DNA of 64,000 nt from Barnesiella sp. An22 (GTDB lineage Bacteria > Bacteroidota > Bacteroidia > Bacteroidales > Barnesiellaceae). Positions 16,093 to 25,005 of this stretch are shown here, one piece after another. Both the position numbers and the translations under genes were made by a program. The stretch is taken from contig NZ_NFJR01000001.1 of NCBI RefSeq assembly GCF_002159975.1, positions 372,001 through 436,000 of the forward strand. Direction: 5' to 3'. Positions within the stretch are counted from its first letter, which is position 1. Every line of letters starts with the position of its first letter. The notes beneath the pieces were generated by a model. It saw only the letters and a list, made by a program, of their open reading frames with translations. It searched no databases and was not told where the DNA came from.

Positions 16093-16131
16093 ATCCATGA
16101 TTCGGGTACAACTATCCGTAATCGGTATACA
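16093..16131. promoter_or_regulatory. AraC-type direct-repeat operator, module 1
   Basis: Two 18-bp half-sites start 21 bp apart at 16093 and 16114. Both follow the pattern ATCC-TgATCGG-GTACA (second: ATCCGTAATCGGTATACA). Head-to-tail half-sites two helical turns apart are typical AraC family targets. Probably used for autoregulation of AraC-1. Confidence 0.7.
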
Positions 16132-16209
16132 AGATTTTGTCCGAGAAGCTCCTAACTCTCTTTCTATTACAAATATAGCATCTCACGTCAAGTAAAGCCA
16201 ACCGCCAAA

Positions 16210-16248
16210 ATCCACGGTTCGGGTAGAAACATCCGTAAATCGTATACA
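16210..16248 (+). promoter_or_regulatory. AraC-type direct-repeat operator, module 2, adjoining promoter
   Basis: Half-sites at 16210-16227 and 16231-16248 (second: ATCCGTAAATCGTATACA), again 21 bp apart. The -7 element TAATTTTG follows at 16270-16277, with 21 bp between operator end and -7, so the proximal half-site occupies the -33 position. This is the layout of an activator-dependent promoter for the CMD-cupin gene. Confidence 0.72.
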
Positions 16249-16315
16249 GAAATTCAGGTACACCCCTGCTAATTTTGTACCGGAAAAAAATCGAAACCAT
16301 AAAAACAGATAAGGT

Positions 16316-17146
16316 ATGAAAAAAAGAGTAATCTTTGCGCTTGTCGCACTATGGGTATTTAATAATGGTATAACAATTATGGCACAAGAAAACACAAAAC
16401 AAACGGCTGGCCGCGACCAGCTCGGGGAGTTTGCCCCCAAATTCGCGGAACTTAACGACGACGTACTCTTCGGCGAGGTCTGGAGCCGCACCGACCGTCT
16501 GGGACTGCGCGACCGCAGCCTGGTTACCATCACCTCGCTCATCAGCCAGGGTATTACCGACAGCTCGCTCACGTACCACCTGCAAACGGCCCGAAAGAAC
16601 GGAATCACCCGCACCGAGATAGCCGAAATCATCACCCACATCAGCTTCTATGCCGGATGGCCCAAAGCCTGGGCCGCTTTCCGTCTGGCCAAAGAGGTAT
16701 GGGCCGACGACACGACCGGCGAGGATGCCAAAGCCGCATTCCAGAAAGAGATGATTTTCCCCATCGGCGAGCCCAACACGGCCTATGCCCGATATTTCGT
16801 CGGGAACAGCTACCTCGCCCCCATCTCGCGCGAACAGGTGATTGTGTCGAACGTCACCTTCGAGCCCGGCTGCCGCAACAACTGGCACATCCACCGGGCC
16901 ACCAGCGGCGGCGGTCAGATGCTTATCGGCGTAGCCGGCCGCGGTTGGTATCAAGAGGAAGGTAAACCGGCCGTAGAGATTCGGCCCGGCACGGTTATCC
17001 ACATCCCGGCCAACGTCAAACACTGGCACGGAGCAGCCGCCGACAGCTGGTTTGCCCACCTGGCTTTTGAAATCCCGGGCGAGTCGGCCTCGAACGAATG
17101 GCTCGAGCCCGTCACCGACGACGAATATAACAAACTGAACCAATAA
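16316..17146 (+). CDS. Secreted carboxymuconolactone decarboxylase-like / cupin fusion protein
   Basis: A 276-aa protein. The N-terminal signal peptide ends near ITIMAQ (residue 24). Residues about 30-135 are an AhpD/CMD-like domain (RSLVTITSLISQGIT, then LTYHLQTARKNGITRTEIAEIITHISFYAGWPKAWAA) without the CxxC of peroxidase members. Residues about 160-255 are a cupin with likely metal ligands in NNWHIHRA and the second motif near VIHIPANVKHWHGA. CMD-cupin fusions are known in bacteria but their reaction is mostly undefined. It precedes an alcohol dehydrogenase by 13 bp and is preceded by an AraC-type operator. Confidence 0.85.
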   Translation: MKKRVIFALVALWVFNNGITIMAQENTKQTAGRDQLGEFAPKFAELNDDVLFGEVWSRTDRLGLRDRSLVTITSLISQGITDSSLTYHLQTARKNGITRTEIAEIITHISFYAGWPKAWAAFRLAKEVWADDTTGEDAKAAFQKEMIFPIGEPNTAYARYFVGNSYLAPISREQVIVSNVTFEPGCRNNWHIHRATSGGGQMLIGVAGRGWYQEEGKPAVEIRPGTVIHIPANVKHWHGAAADSWFAHLAFEIPGESASNEWLEPVTDDEYNKLNQ

Positions 17147-17159
17147 ACCTAACCCTACA

Positions 17160-18341
17160 ATGGAAACCAGACTGAAATACAACATGTTTGTTCCTACCCG
17201 CGTCATGTTCGGGGCAGGAGCACTGAATAAACTGGGCGACCAACCCATGCCCGGTAAAAAGGCACTGATCATCATCTCGAACGGTAAATCGACCCGGGCC
17301 AACGGATACCTGGCCCGCACCGAAGAGCAGCTGAAACGGGCCGGTATCGAAACCGCCCTCTTCGACGGCGTAGCCCCCAACCCCACAGTGGCCAACGTCG
17401 ATGCCGGAGCACAGGCTGCCCGCGACAACGGGTGCGACTTTCTGGTAGCTCTGGGCGGCGGCAGCGTGATGGATTGCGCCAAAGCCATCGCCGTGATGGC
17501 TACCAACGACGGCGTGCTGTGGGACTACGTAGCCGTAGGCTCGGGCAAAGGACATCCCATCGCCCACACCCCGCTGCCCATCGTCGCCATCACCACGACG
17601 GCCGGTACCGGGTCGGAGACCGACAACGCCGGAGTCATCACCAAAGAGGATACGTTCGAAAAGGCCTTCATCGGCGACCCCTCTCTGTATCCCCACCTGG
17701 CTATCGTTGACCCGGAACTGATGCTGAGCGTGCCGGCCGGATTCACTGCCTTCCAGGGATTCGATGCCCTCTTCCACAGTGTCGAAGGCTACATAGCCAA
17801 AGGGGCCAACCTGATGAGCGACATGTATGCCTTGACCGCCATCGAGAATCTGGCCCAATACCTGCCCCGCGCCGTGAAAGACGGCAACGACCTCGAGGCC
17901 CGTACCCACGTGGCCTTCGCCAACACGCTGTCGGGGGTAGTGATGTGTCTGACCCTCCTCACCAGCGAGCACGGCATGGAGCACGCCCTCTCGGCCTACC
18001 ACCCCAACCTGCCGCACGGTGCCGGCCTCATCATGATCAGCCGGGCCTACTATGCCTACTTCGTGCGCAACCACGCTTGCGACGAGCGCTTCATCCGCAT
18101 GGCCCGCGCCCTGGGCATGCCCGAGGCCGACAAGCCCGAAGACTTCCTGACGGCTCTCACCCGCCTGCAAGAGGCTTGCGGCGTGGCCGACCTGAAGATG
18201 TCGGACTACGGCATCACGCGCGACGAGGCCGAGAAGTTCATGCTCAACGCCCGCGAGGTCATGGGCATCATGTTTACCAGCGACCGCATTGCCATGAGCG
18301 ATGCCGACATCGTAGCCATCTACGAGGAGTCCTGGCGATAA
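17160..18341 (+). CDS. Iron-containing alcohol dehydrogenase (YqhD/BDH-like)
   Basis: A 393-aa group III alcohol dehydrogenase. The NAD(P)-binding GGGSVMDCAKAIA motif lies near residues 98-110 and TTTAGTGSE near 143-151. Metal ligands are visible in the family pattern: Asp of GSETDNAG, His of FDALFHSVEG, and His residues of SEHGMEHALSAYHPNLPHGAGL. It probably reduces or oxidises a short aldehyde/alcohol pair in the cytoplasm. The gene follows the CMD-cupin gene by 13 bp and ends at a strong terminator, so the two form one AraC-controlled transcript. Confidence 0.93.
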   Translation: METRLKYNMFVPTRVMFGAGALNKLGDQPMPGKKALIIISNGKSTRANGYLARTEEQLKRAGIETALFDGVAPNPTVANVDAGAQAARDNGCDFLVALGGGSVMDCAKAIAVMATNDGVLWDYVAVGSGKGHPIAHTPLPIVAITTTAGTGSETDNAGVITKEDTFEKAFIGDPSLYPHLAIVDPELMLSVPAGFTAFQGFDALFHSVEGYIAKGANLMSDMYALTAIENLAQYLPRAVKDGNDLEARTHVAFANTLSGVVMCLTLLTSEHGMEHALSAYHPNLPHGAGLIMISRAYYAYFVRNHACDERFIRMARALGMPEADKPEDFLTALTRLQEACGVADLKMSDYGITRDEAEKFMLNAREVMGIMFTSDRIAMSDADIVAIYEESWR

Positions 18342-18366
18342 CGACCCATCGTTTCTTTTGAATACA

Positions 18367-18420
18367 GGGACTGTACCCGAACTCGATACACGAGGGGTGG
18401 GTACAGTCCCGCTTTTTTTT
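18367..18420 (+). terminator. Strong terminator after the alcohol dehydrogenase gene
   Basis: GGGACTGTACCC (18367-18378) pairs perfectly with GGGTACAGTCCC (18399-18410); GC and eight T follow. Confidence 0.9.
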
Positions 18421-18441
18421 ACCGGAAGAAGACGTCACGGC

Positions 18442-18505
18442 CAAGTCAAAGTTGAAAACTGCGTTTTCCTTTGCCTCTGCGCTCACCTTTCGCTACTTTT
18501 GTAAC
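18442..18505 (+). repeat. Promoter-bearing repeat family, locus C (single unit, plus sense)
   Basis: One unit: palindrome GAAAAC-TGC-GTTTTC (18454-18468), TTTG (18470-18473), exactly 20 bp, TACTTTTG (18494-18501). The AraC-2 start codon follows at 18524. Upstream part TCAAAGTT matches the type 1 units of loci B and E. Confidence 0.8.
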
Positions 18506-18523
18506 CGAATAAACGAATCGGCT

Positions 18524-19435
18524 ATGAATCACAACGAGAAATTCGGCATATATACCGACCAAACGGAGAAACAGATCTCTTTGCTGAAATACTCCAAGAG
18601 TTCGTGTGGCGTGGACTTCCTGCTCAACACGGCCGAGAGTAGCGAGAAACGGGGCTGGTTCGATGCCGACAAACGATACAAGACCGATTTCTTCGAGTTC
18701 TATTTCTTCCGGCAGGCCGAGGGCTACCTGTTCCTGACGGGCGAAAAGATAGAACTGCACCCCGGCATGGTGCTGATTATCTCGCCTTTTCAGTGGCAAG
18801 AGTGGCATGTCGACCTCGACAAGCTGGACTATACCTTCCTGATATTTCAAGAGGAGTTTATCAACAACTTCCTCTCCGACAAATACTTCATGTACCGCTT
18901 GCTGTACTGCTACCAGCACGACTACCCTACCCACTTCGACCTGGAGGTGACGGCCATGGCTCCCTACCTCGACCTGCTCTCGAAGATGAAGCACGAGCTG
19001 CACGAACCCGTTGCCGACAGCTACCACATGATCGTGGCCTACCTCTATCAGTTTCTGTTGCTCCTCAACCGGCTGTATGCCGGGTTATTCGGCCTGCCGT
19101 TCGATGCACCGCTCAACAACTATGCCTACCAGTACAAAGAGCTGCTCGAAAAACACATCGCCGAGATGACTCACGTGAGCGACTACGCCGATGCGATGAA
19201 CATCAGCCGCATATCGCTCAACAAGGCGGTCAAACGCGAGTTCGGGCTGTCGGCCGTCCACCTGCTGAAACAGCGTCTGCTGCAAGAGGTGAAGAACGAA
19301 TTGCTCTTCTCGGGCCGCTCGGTGAAAGAGATTGCCTTCAGGCTGCACTTCTCGGAACCGAACCACCTGATGCGATTTTTCAAACAGATGACCGGGCAGA
19401 CCATTGGCGAGTTCTTGGCCTCACGATTATCATAA
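18524..19435 (+). CDS. AraC family transcriptional regulator (AraC-2)
   Basis: A 303-aa protein with an N-terminal cupin-like sensor (GYLFLTGEKIELHPGMVLIISPFQWQEWHVD) and a C-terminal double HTH (YADAMNISRISLNKAVKREFGLSAVHLLKQRLL and SVKEIAFRLHFSEPNHLMRFFKQMTGQTIGEF). The start is ATG 18524; the frame continues upstream through the promoter repeat, which explains a misleading longer reading frame from 18452. It is not closely similar to the other two AraC proteins nearby. Targets unknown. Confidence 0.9.
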   Translation: MNHNEKFGIYTDQTEKQISLLKYSKSSCGVDFLLNTAESSEKRGWFDADKRYKTDFFEFYFFRQAEGYLFLTGEKIELHPGMVLIISPFQWQEWHVDLDKLDYTFLIFQEEFINNFLSDKYFMYRLLYCYQHDYPTHFDLEVTAMAPYLDLLSKMKHELHEPVADSYHMIVAYLYQFLLLLNRLYAGLFGLPFDAPLNNYAYQYKELLEKHIAEMTHVSDYADAMNISRISLNKAVKREFGLSAVHLLKQRLLQEVKNELLFSGRSVKEIAFRLHFSEPNHLMRFFKQMTGQTIGEFLASRLS

Positions 19436-19463
19436 CAGACCTGTATCGACCTCATCGCAGCAA

Positions 19464-19502
19464 ATCCGTAATCGGGGTACATAATGCGAGGATTTGTATA
19501 CC
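19464..19502 (+). promoter_or_regulatory. AraC-type direct-repeat operator, module 3
   Basis: First half-site ATCCGTAATCGGGGTACA at 19464-19481; the second, at 19485-19502, is degenerate but keeps GTATACC, offset by 21 bp. TACTTTTG follows at 19524-19531, again 21 bp after the operator end, the same geometry as module 2. It therefore probably drives the AraC-3 gene under the same regulator. Confidence 0.62.
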
Positions 19503-19605
19503 GCACACCCTCTTTGCAAGCTCTACTTTTGTATCGTGATTCCTGTCGGCCCCGGAAGTCACCGGGCACTCAGGGAGACCATGAGGCTGCAAGGCTGTTG
19601 TGAAG

Positions 19606-20526
19606 ATGAAACCACTAACTGTAAAAACGATTGCCCGATGCAACCAGCTGTTGTCGACCCAAACGTCCAACCCGCTGGTGAGTGTCATTCGGTTGTCCGA
19701 GACAACCGACCGGCCCGACCTGTTTCAATTCGGGTTCTATACCATATGGCTGAAAGCGTGGTGCGGCTGTTGTCCGTCGACTCTCGGATGGCGGGCGTGC
19801 GATTTCAGCGACGGGATACTCTTTGCCCTGCAGCCGGGACGCCCCATGGCTCGGGAGCTGTGGCAGTGCGATGCCGGTAAGGCCGAAGGACGACTGCTCT
19901 GCTTTCACGCATCGGTCTTAGACCCGCTGCGGGCGAAAGGTGATGGTCATTATACCTTTTTCAACTACAATACCGATGAGTGCCTGCACCTCTCTCGACG
20001 GGAGCGACTCCTCCTGGAGCGGGAGATAGACGAAATCGAGGAAGAATTGAACTGGGGCATCGACGAATACAGCTACACGATTCTGGCCGAAAGAATCAAG
20101 TTACTGCTCGACTACATTACCCGCTTCTACCACCGCCAGTTTATCTTGCGGCACGATGCCAACCTGCGGCTGGTCGAATGGACCGACCGGTATGTCGACG
20201 ACTTTTTCAGGTCGGGCCGGGCCCGCTGCCATCCGTTGCCCACCACGGCCACGCTGGCCAGCCAACTCGGTTGCTCGCCCGACTACCTCAACGACATGTT
20301 GTGCCACGAAACCGGCAAATGTACCGCCGACTACATCAGGCTGAAACAGATTGCCCGGGCCGAACAGCTATTGAAACAGGATACCCGAAGTGTAACCGAC
20401 ATAGCTCGAGAACTTGGCTTCCCCACGGGGCAGGCCTTCTGTACCCTGTTCAAGAAACTCAAAGGGCAGACACCCGAAGATTTCAGGCTCTGCCCGGGCT
20501 CAGGACCTTTGAACCTCAACAACTGA
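19606..20526 (+). CDS. AraC family transcriptional regulator (AraC-3)
   Basis: A 306-aa paralogue of AraC-1: both have LHLSxxER, a DE-rich helix and LLLDYxxRFYxRQF ahead of the DNA-binding domain. The double HTH is LASQLGCSPDYLNDMLCHETGKCTADYI and SVTDIARELGFPTGQAFCTLFKKLKGQTPEDFR. The start is ATG 19606 or GTG 19600, two codons upstream. It lies behind operator module 3 and ahead of the DUF3737 operon, which it may control. Confidence 0.88.
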   Translation: MKPLTVKTIARCNQLLSTQTSNPLVSVIRLSETTDRPDLFQFGFYTIWLKAWCGCCPSTLGWRACDFSDGILFALQPGRPMARELWQCDAGKAEGRLLCFHASVLDPLRAKGDGHYTFFNYNTDECLHLSRRERLLLEREIDEIEEELNWGIDEYSYTILAERIKLLLDYITRFYHRQFILRHDANLRLVEWTDRYVDDFFRSGRARCHPLPTTATLASQLGCSPDYLNDMLCHETGKCTADYIRLKQIARAEQLLKQDTRSVTDIARELGFPTGQAFCTLFKKLKGQTPEDFRLCPGSGPLNLNN

Positions 20527-20640
20527 TTCATCGTAAAAACAGGAGAGACAAATTACCGAGATGAATATCGGGATTCAACATCCCCACAGTTGGAGAACCC
20601 GTAATCTTAGCGACTAAACAACTCTAAAAACATATAACCT

Positions 20641-21507
20641 ATGAAACGCATCCAAAATACCGAATTCGGTGGCGAGCGCCCGTTGTTCGCTTCGCACGAT
20701 TTACAACTCGACCATGTCACCATCCACGCCGGTGAATCGGCTCTGAAAGAGTGCAGCCACATCGTGGCCGAAAACTGCCGCTTCGAAGGCAAGTATCCGT
20801 TCTGGCATGTCGACGGATTTACCATAAAGAACTGTCTGTTCACCGAGGGGGCCCGCGCCGCCCTGTGGTACTCGCGCAATCTGGAGATGACCGACACCCG
20901 GGTCGAAGCCCCCAAGATGTTTCGCGAGATGGAGGGCATCAAGCTCGAGAACGTGGAGATACCCGATGCGCAGGAGACGCTGTGGCACTGCAACAACGTG
21001 CACCTGAAAAACGTACGGGTAGACCATGCCGACTACCTGTTCATGCACAGCGGGAATATCGAAATCGAAGACTACGTGCAGAACGGTAACTACTCGTTCC
21101 AATACTGCAGGAATGTGGTTATCCGCAACGCGGTCATCAACTCGAAGGATGCCTTCTGGAATACCGAAAACGTGACCGTCTACGACTCGGAGATAAACGG
21201 CGAGTATCTGGGCTGGCACTCCCACCACCTGCGTCTGGTCAACTGCAAAATATCGGGTACCCAACCGCTGTGCTATGCCCACGACCTGGTGATGGAAAAC
21301 TGCACCATGGCCCCCGACTGCGACCTGGCCTTCGAATACAGCAGCGTGCAGGCGACCCTGAACGGAGCCATCCGCAGCGTGAAGAACCCCCGCACGGGCA
21401 GCATCACGGCCGACCGCTTCGACGAGATTATCCTGGACGAGAACATCAAGGCTCCCGGCGACTGCAAACTCACGGCCCGGGAGACGACAGCCGATTCCAA
21501 CCTGTAA
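20641..21507 (+). CDS. DUF3737 family protein (right-handed beta-helix)
   Basis: A 288-aa protein with repeated short strands of the form NxxLKNVRVDHADYLF, NVVIRNAVINSKDAFW, NVTVYDSEINGEYLGW and LRLVNCKISGTQPL, which suggests a parallel beta-helix with about 20 residues per coil. I recognise it as DUF3737, whose function is unknown. No signal peptide is present, so it is likely cytoplasmic. It leads an operon with a PatB-type lyase (4-bp gap), a transporter and a DUF418 protein. DUF3737 and PatB genes are often neighbours in my recollection, but I cannot verify that. Confidence 0.85.
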   Translation: MKRIQNTEFGGERPLFASHDLQLDHVTIHAGESALKECSHIVAENCRFEGKYPFWHVDGFTIKNCLFTEGARAALWYSRNLEMTDTRVEAPKMFREMEGIKLENVEIPDAQETLWHCNNVHLKNVRVDHADYLFMHSGNIEIEDYVQNGNYSFQYCRNVVIRNAVINSKDAFWNTENVTVYDSEINGEYLGWHSHHLRLVNCKISGTQPLCYAHDLVMENCTMAPDCDLAFEYSSVQATLNGAIRSVKNPRTGSITADRFDEIILDENIKAPGDCKLTARETTADSNL

Positions 21508-21511
21508 GCCT

Positions 21512-22687
21512 ATGTACTACGATTTCGATGAAATAATACCTCGGCGGAATACCCGGTCGTACAAGTGGGACAGCACGGACGACGACCGGGTGCTCCCCCT
21601 CTGGGTGGCCGACATGGACTTCCGCACGGCACAGCCCGTTGTCGATGCCCTGGCCCGACGCGTGCAACACGGCATATTCGGGTATGTGCGTGTGCCCGAC
21701 GAATACTATGCGGCAGTGACCGGGTGGTTCGCCCGTCGCCACGGCTGGCACATCGAGCGCGAGTGGATTGTCTACACCTCGGGGGTAGTCCCGGCCCTCT
21801 CGGTCATCATCAAGGCACTGACCCGTCCGGGCGACGGCGTGGTGGTGCAGACCCCGGTATACAACTGCTTCTTCTCTTCGATTCGCAACAACGGTTGCCG
21901 CGTGGTGACCAACCCGCTCCTGTACGAGGCGAATACCTACCGCATCGACTTCAACGACCTGGAGCGCAAAACGGCCGACCCGAGCGTCAAGCTCATGCTC
22001 CTCTGCAATCCACACAACCCGGCTGGCCGGGTGTGGAGCCGCGATGAGTTGCGCCGCATCGGCGAGATATGCCGGCACAACGGCGTGAAGGTAGTCGCCG
22101 ACGAAATTCACTGCGAACTGGTATACCCGGGTCACACCTATACCCCCTTCGCATCCATCGACGAGAGCCTCCTGCAAAACTCCATCACCTGCCTGTCGCC
22201 CAGCAAAGCCTTCAACCTGGCCGGCCTGCAGATTGCCAACATCGTCTCGTGCGACGAAGCGGTGCGCCAGGCCATCGACCGGGCCATCAACATCAACGAG
22301 GTGTGCGACGTCAACCCCTTCGGCATCGAGGCCACCATAGCCGCCTACAACGAGGGCGAAGAGTGGCTGACCCAGTTGCTCGACTACCTGAAGGGCAACT
22401 ACAACTTCATGTGCCGGTTTTTCCGCACCTTCCTGCCCCAGATTCCCGTCACGAAACTCGAGGGCACCTATCTGGTGTGGACCGACTGCCGGGCCCTGCG
22501 CCTCGACTCGGACACGCTGCAGGCCCGCCTGCTGGAGCAAGCCGGACTGTGGCTCAACAGCGGCACGATGTATGGCGCCGAGGGCGAAGGGTTCGTGCGC
22601 TGGAATATCGCCTGCCCCCGCTCGGTACTGCACGAAGCCCTGATGCGCTTCCGCTCGTTTGTCGAATCGTTGTCTGCAAACCGTTAA
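21512..22687 (+). CDS. PatB/MalY family C-S lyase (PLP-dependent aminotransferase fold)
   Basis: A 391-aa fold-type I PLP enzyme. NPHNPAGRVW (about 168-177) and SPSKAFNLAGLQ (about 229-240, with the PLP-binding Lys) are typical of PatB/MalY, which cleave cystathionine or cysteine conjugates to thiol, pyruvate and ammonia. The N-terminus YYDFDEIIPRRNTRSYKWDS is also characteristic. It lies between the DUF3737 gene and an EamA transporter gene with gaps of 4 bp on each side. Confidence 0.92.
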   Translation: MYYDFDEIIPRRNTRSYKWDSTDDDRVLPLWVADMDFRTAQPVVDALARRVQHGIFGYVRVPDEYYAAVTGWFARRHGWHIEREWIVYTSGVVPALSVIIKALTRPGDGVVVQTPVYNCFFSSIRNNGCRVVTNPLLYEANTYRIDFNDLERKTADPSVKLMLLCNPHNPAGRVWSRDELRRIGEICRHNGVKVVADEIHCELVYPGHTYTPFASIDESLLQNSITCLSPSKAFNLAGLQIANIVSCDEAVRQAIDRAININEVCDVNPFGIEATIAAYNEGEEWLTQLLDYLKGNYNFMCRFFRTFLPQIPVTKLEGTYLVWTDCRALRLDSDTLQARLLEQAGLWLNSGTMYGAEGEGFVRWNIACPRSVLHEALMRFRSFVESLSANR

Positions 22688-22691
22688 CCGC

Positions 22692-23639
22692 ATGGGGCGC
22701 ACGACACATACACGACACGGAGCGGCCGTTGTGCTGGCCTACTTCCTCATCTATGTAGTGTGGGGCTCGACCTACTACTTCATCGGTGTGGCTCTGCACG
22801 ACATCCCCACCTTTCTGCTGGGGGCCCTGCGCTTCTCAGCAGCGGGGCTCCTGCTGCTGGCGCTCTGTGGCTGGCGGGGCGAGCGGGTGATGCGCCCGCA
22901 GCTCATCAGGCGGTCGGCCGTGAGCGGTATCGTGCTGCTGTTTGTCGACATGGCCGTCATCATGCTGGCCCAACGCTACGTGAGCAGCAGCCTCGTGGCG
23001 ATTGTCGCCTCGTCGACAGCCATCTGGATCATGCTGCTCGACGTGCCCATGTGGAAAAGAAACTTTCGCAGCCTACGCACGATTGCAAGCCTGCTGGCCG
23101 GATTTGCCGGCGTGGGGCTGCTCTACCTGGAACAGCTGGCTGCCGACTCCCACACCTCCATGCACCACGAGTACGGCATCCTGATTCTGGTGGCCGGCTG
23201 CATATCGTGGGCACTCGGCACGCTCTATGCCAAATACCGGTCGGCTGAAGCCGAGGCGGTAAACGCCTTTGCGGGGGCGGCGTGGCAGATGATTTTTGCC
23301 AGCATCCTGTTCTGGCTCTGTGCCTGGGCTGCTGGCGACACGACGCGGGTCGACTGGGCAGCGGTCTCGACCGGCTCGTGGCTGTCGTTGCTCTACCTCA
23401 TACTCTTCGGCTCGCTGCTGGCCTATACCGCCTATGTGTGGCTGCTGAAGGTGCGGCCCGCCACCGAGGTGGCCACCCACGCCTATGTCAATCCGGTGGT
23501 AGCGGTAATCATCGGGGTATATATCGGCCACGAAGAGGTGAGCCTGCTGCAACTGGCCGGACTGGCCATTATCCTCGCCAGCGTGATACTGGTCGAAATG
23601 CGAACTCCACAATCTCCGAAACGACATGACAAACAATAA
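22692..23639 (+). CDS. EamA family (DMT) transporter
   Basis: A 315-aa protein with about ten hydrophobic helices arranged as two EamA repeats. The N-terminal repeat contains VVWGSTYYFIGVAL and the C-terminal one ATEVATHAYVNPVVAVIIGVYIGHEEV, both typical of drug/metabolite transporters that export amino acids or metabolites. ATG 22692 was chosen over an upstream in-frame codon because it gives the normal topology and a 4-bp gap after patB. It may export a thiol or amino acid product of the operon; that is inference. Confidence 0.9.
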   Translation: MGRTTHTRHGAAVVLAYFLIYVVWGSTYYFIGVALHDIPTFLLGALRFSAAGLLLLALCGWRGERVMRPQLIRRSAVSGIVLLFVDMAVIMLAQRYVSSSLVAIVASSTAIWIMLLDVPMWKRNFRSLRTIASLLAGFAGVGLLYLEQLAADSHTSMHHEYGILILVAGCISWALGTLYAKYRSAEAEAVNAFAGAAWQMIFASILFWLCAWAAGDTTRVDWAAVSTGSWLSLLYLILFGSLLAYTAYVWLLKVRPATEVATHAYVNPVVAVIIGVYIGHEEVSLLQLAGLAIILASVILVEMRTPQSPKRHDKQ

Positions 23640-24870
23640 CCTCTCCCCCATACGTTCGTCCGAACGGTATGTGATACTCGACGCCCTGCGCGGCTTCGCC
23701 ATCCTGGGCATCGCACTGGCCAACTTTCCCGAGTTTTCGCTCTACACCTTCCTCCCGGCCGACGATGCGGCCCAGTTGCCCGCCTCGGGTGGCGACCGCG
23801 GCCTTCGCTACCTGCTCTATCTCCTGGTCGACGGCAAATTCTACACCCTCTTCTCCCTGCTGTTCGGCATCGGCTTTTCCATCATCCTGAGCAACGTGAC
23901 CCGCAAGGGCGGGAATGCCCTGCGCGTGTTTTACCGGCGTATGGTCCTGCTGGCTCTCATCGGCGGGCTGCACCTGATATTTCTCTGGAGCGGCGACATC
24001 CTACTGCTCTATGCGCTGCTGGGCATGCTGCTCCCGCTGTTTCGCCACCTCTCCGACCGCCGGCTGCTGGCCGCGGCTCTGGCACTGCTCTTCATCCCCG
24101 TGTGCATCGATACCGTGTGCGAACTTACCCACACCAACCCCTCGGCCCGGGTGGTAGAGCTGCAGCAGATATATTGTGCCCGGTTCGGCATCACCGATGC
24201 CAACTTTGCCTATTGGCTGCACGATGCCACCGGCTACAACGAGGTGTTTCAATTCCTGATTCAGGGAGCCCTGGTGCGGATGCAGGAGTTTATCGACGGC
24301 AACCGCTACTTCAAGGTACTGGGGCTCTTTCTCATAGGCTACTACATCGGGCGGCAACGACTCTATGCCCGACTGGAAGAGAATAAGCCATGGCTGAAAC
24401 GGCTCTTTGCCGGTGGTCTGATGGTCGGACTCCCCCTCTCGCTGCTCTACGCCTGGAGTTCGATGAACGCCCATCCCTGGGGGCTCTCCATCCACAGCCT
24501 GCTCTACTTCGTGAGCGTCTATCCCATGGCATTTGCCTACGCCTCGGGGTTTGGTCTGCTCTATCTCGCACGCCCCCGTCTGAAGGCATTCACCTGGCTG
24601 GCCGCACCGGGACGCATGGCCTTGAGCAACTACATAGGGCAGTCGCTGGCGGGCATGTTCATCTTCTACGGCATCGGGCTGGGACTGGGCTCCACCATCA
24701 GTCTGGCCACGACCGAGCTGATTGTACTGGTCGTGTTTGTCGTGCAGCAGGCCTTCAGCCGCATGTGGCTGAACACCTTCCGGTTCGGGCCGCTCGAGTG
24801 GATCTGGCGCATGCTCACCTATGGCCACTGGATAGCCTGCCGCAAACCCCGGTCGGGCGTGGAACCTTAG
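23626..24870 (+). CDS. DUF418 family membrane protein
   Basis: A 414-aa multi-pass membrane protein starting with the family signature RYVILDALRGFAILGIALANF and containing the C-terminal DUF418 region AAPGRMALSNYIGQSLAGMFIFYGIGLGLG followed by FRFGPLEWIWRMLTYG. DUF418 proteins are thought to be transporters or acyl-transfer-like proteins but are not characterised. The start overlaps the end of the EamA gene by 14 bp, indicating coupling. It is the last gene of the DUF3737 operon. Confidence 0.9.
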   Translation: MTNNNLSPIRSSERYVILDALRGFAILGIALANFPEFSLYTFLPADDAAQLPASGGDRGLRYLLYLLVDGKFYTLFSLLFGIGFSIILSNVTRKGGNALRVFYRRMVLLALIGGLHLIFLWSGDILLLYALLGMLLPLFRHLSDRRLLAAALALLFIPVCIDTVCELTHTNPSARVVELQQIYCARFGITDANFAYWLHDATGYNEVFQFLIQGALVRMQEFIDGNRYFKVLGLFLIGYYIGRQRLYARLEENKPWLKRLFAGGLMVGLPLSLLYAWSSMNAHPWGLSIHSLLYFVSVYPMAFAYASGFGLLYLARPRLKAFTWLAAPGRMALSNYIGQSLAGMFIFYGIGLGLGSTISLATTELIVLVVFVVQQAFSRMWLNTFRFGPLEWIWRMLTYGHWIACRKPRSGVEP

Positions 24871-25005
24871 AAGCTCCACGCTATCCGAATGAGCCAGACT
24901 GTTAAAAAACAGGATATACCGCATCGATTCCACCCCTCGGACCTTCTGCCCGAGACCGTAATACAAATAAAAAATACATAGCGTTAAAATTTGTAGCAAA
25001 ATATT

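Noticed and set aside
20580-20614. A fourth AraC-type operator before the DUF3737 gene
   Set aside because: ACCCGTAATC at 20597 resembles a half-site, but the upstream partner is 17 rather than 21 bp away and no GTACA core is present.
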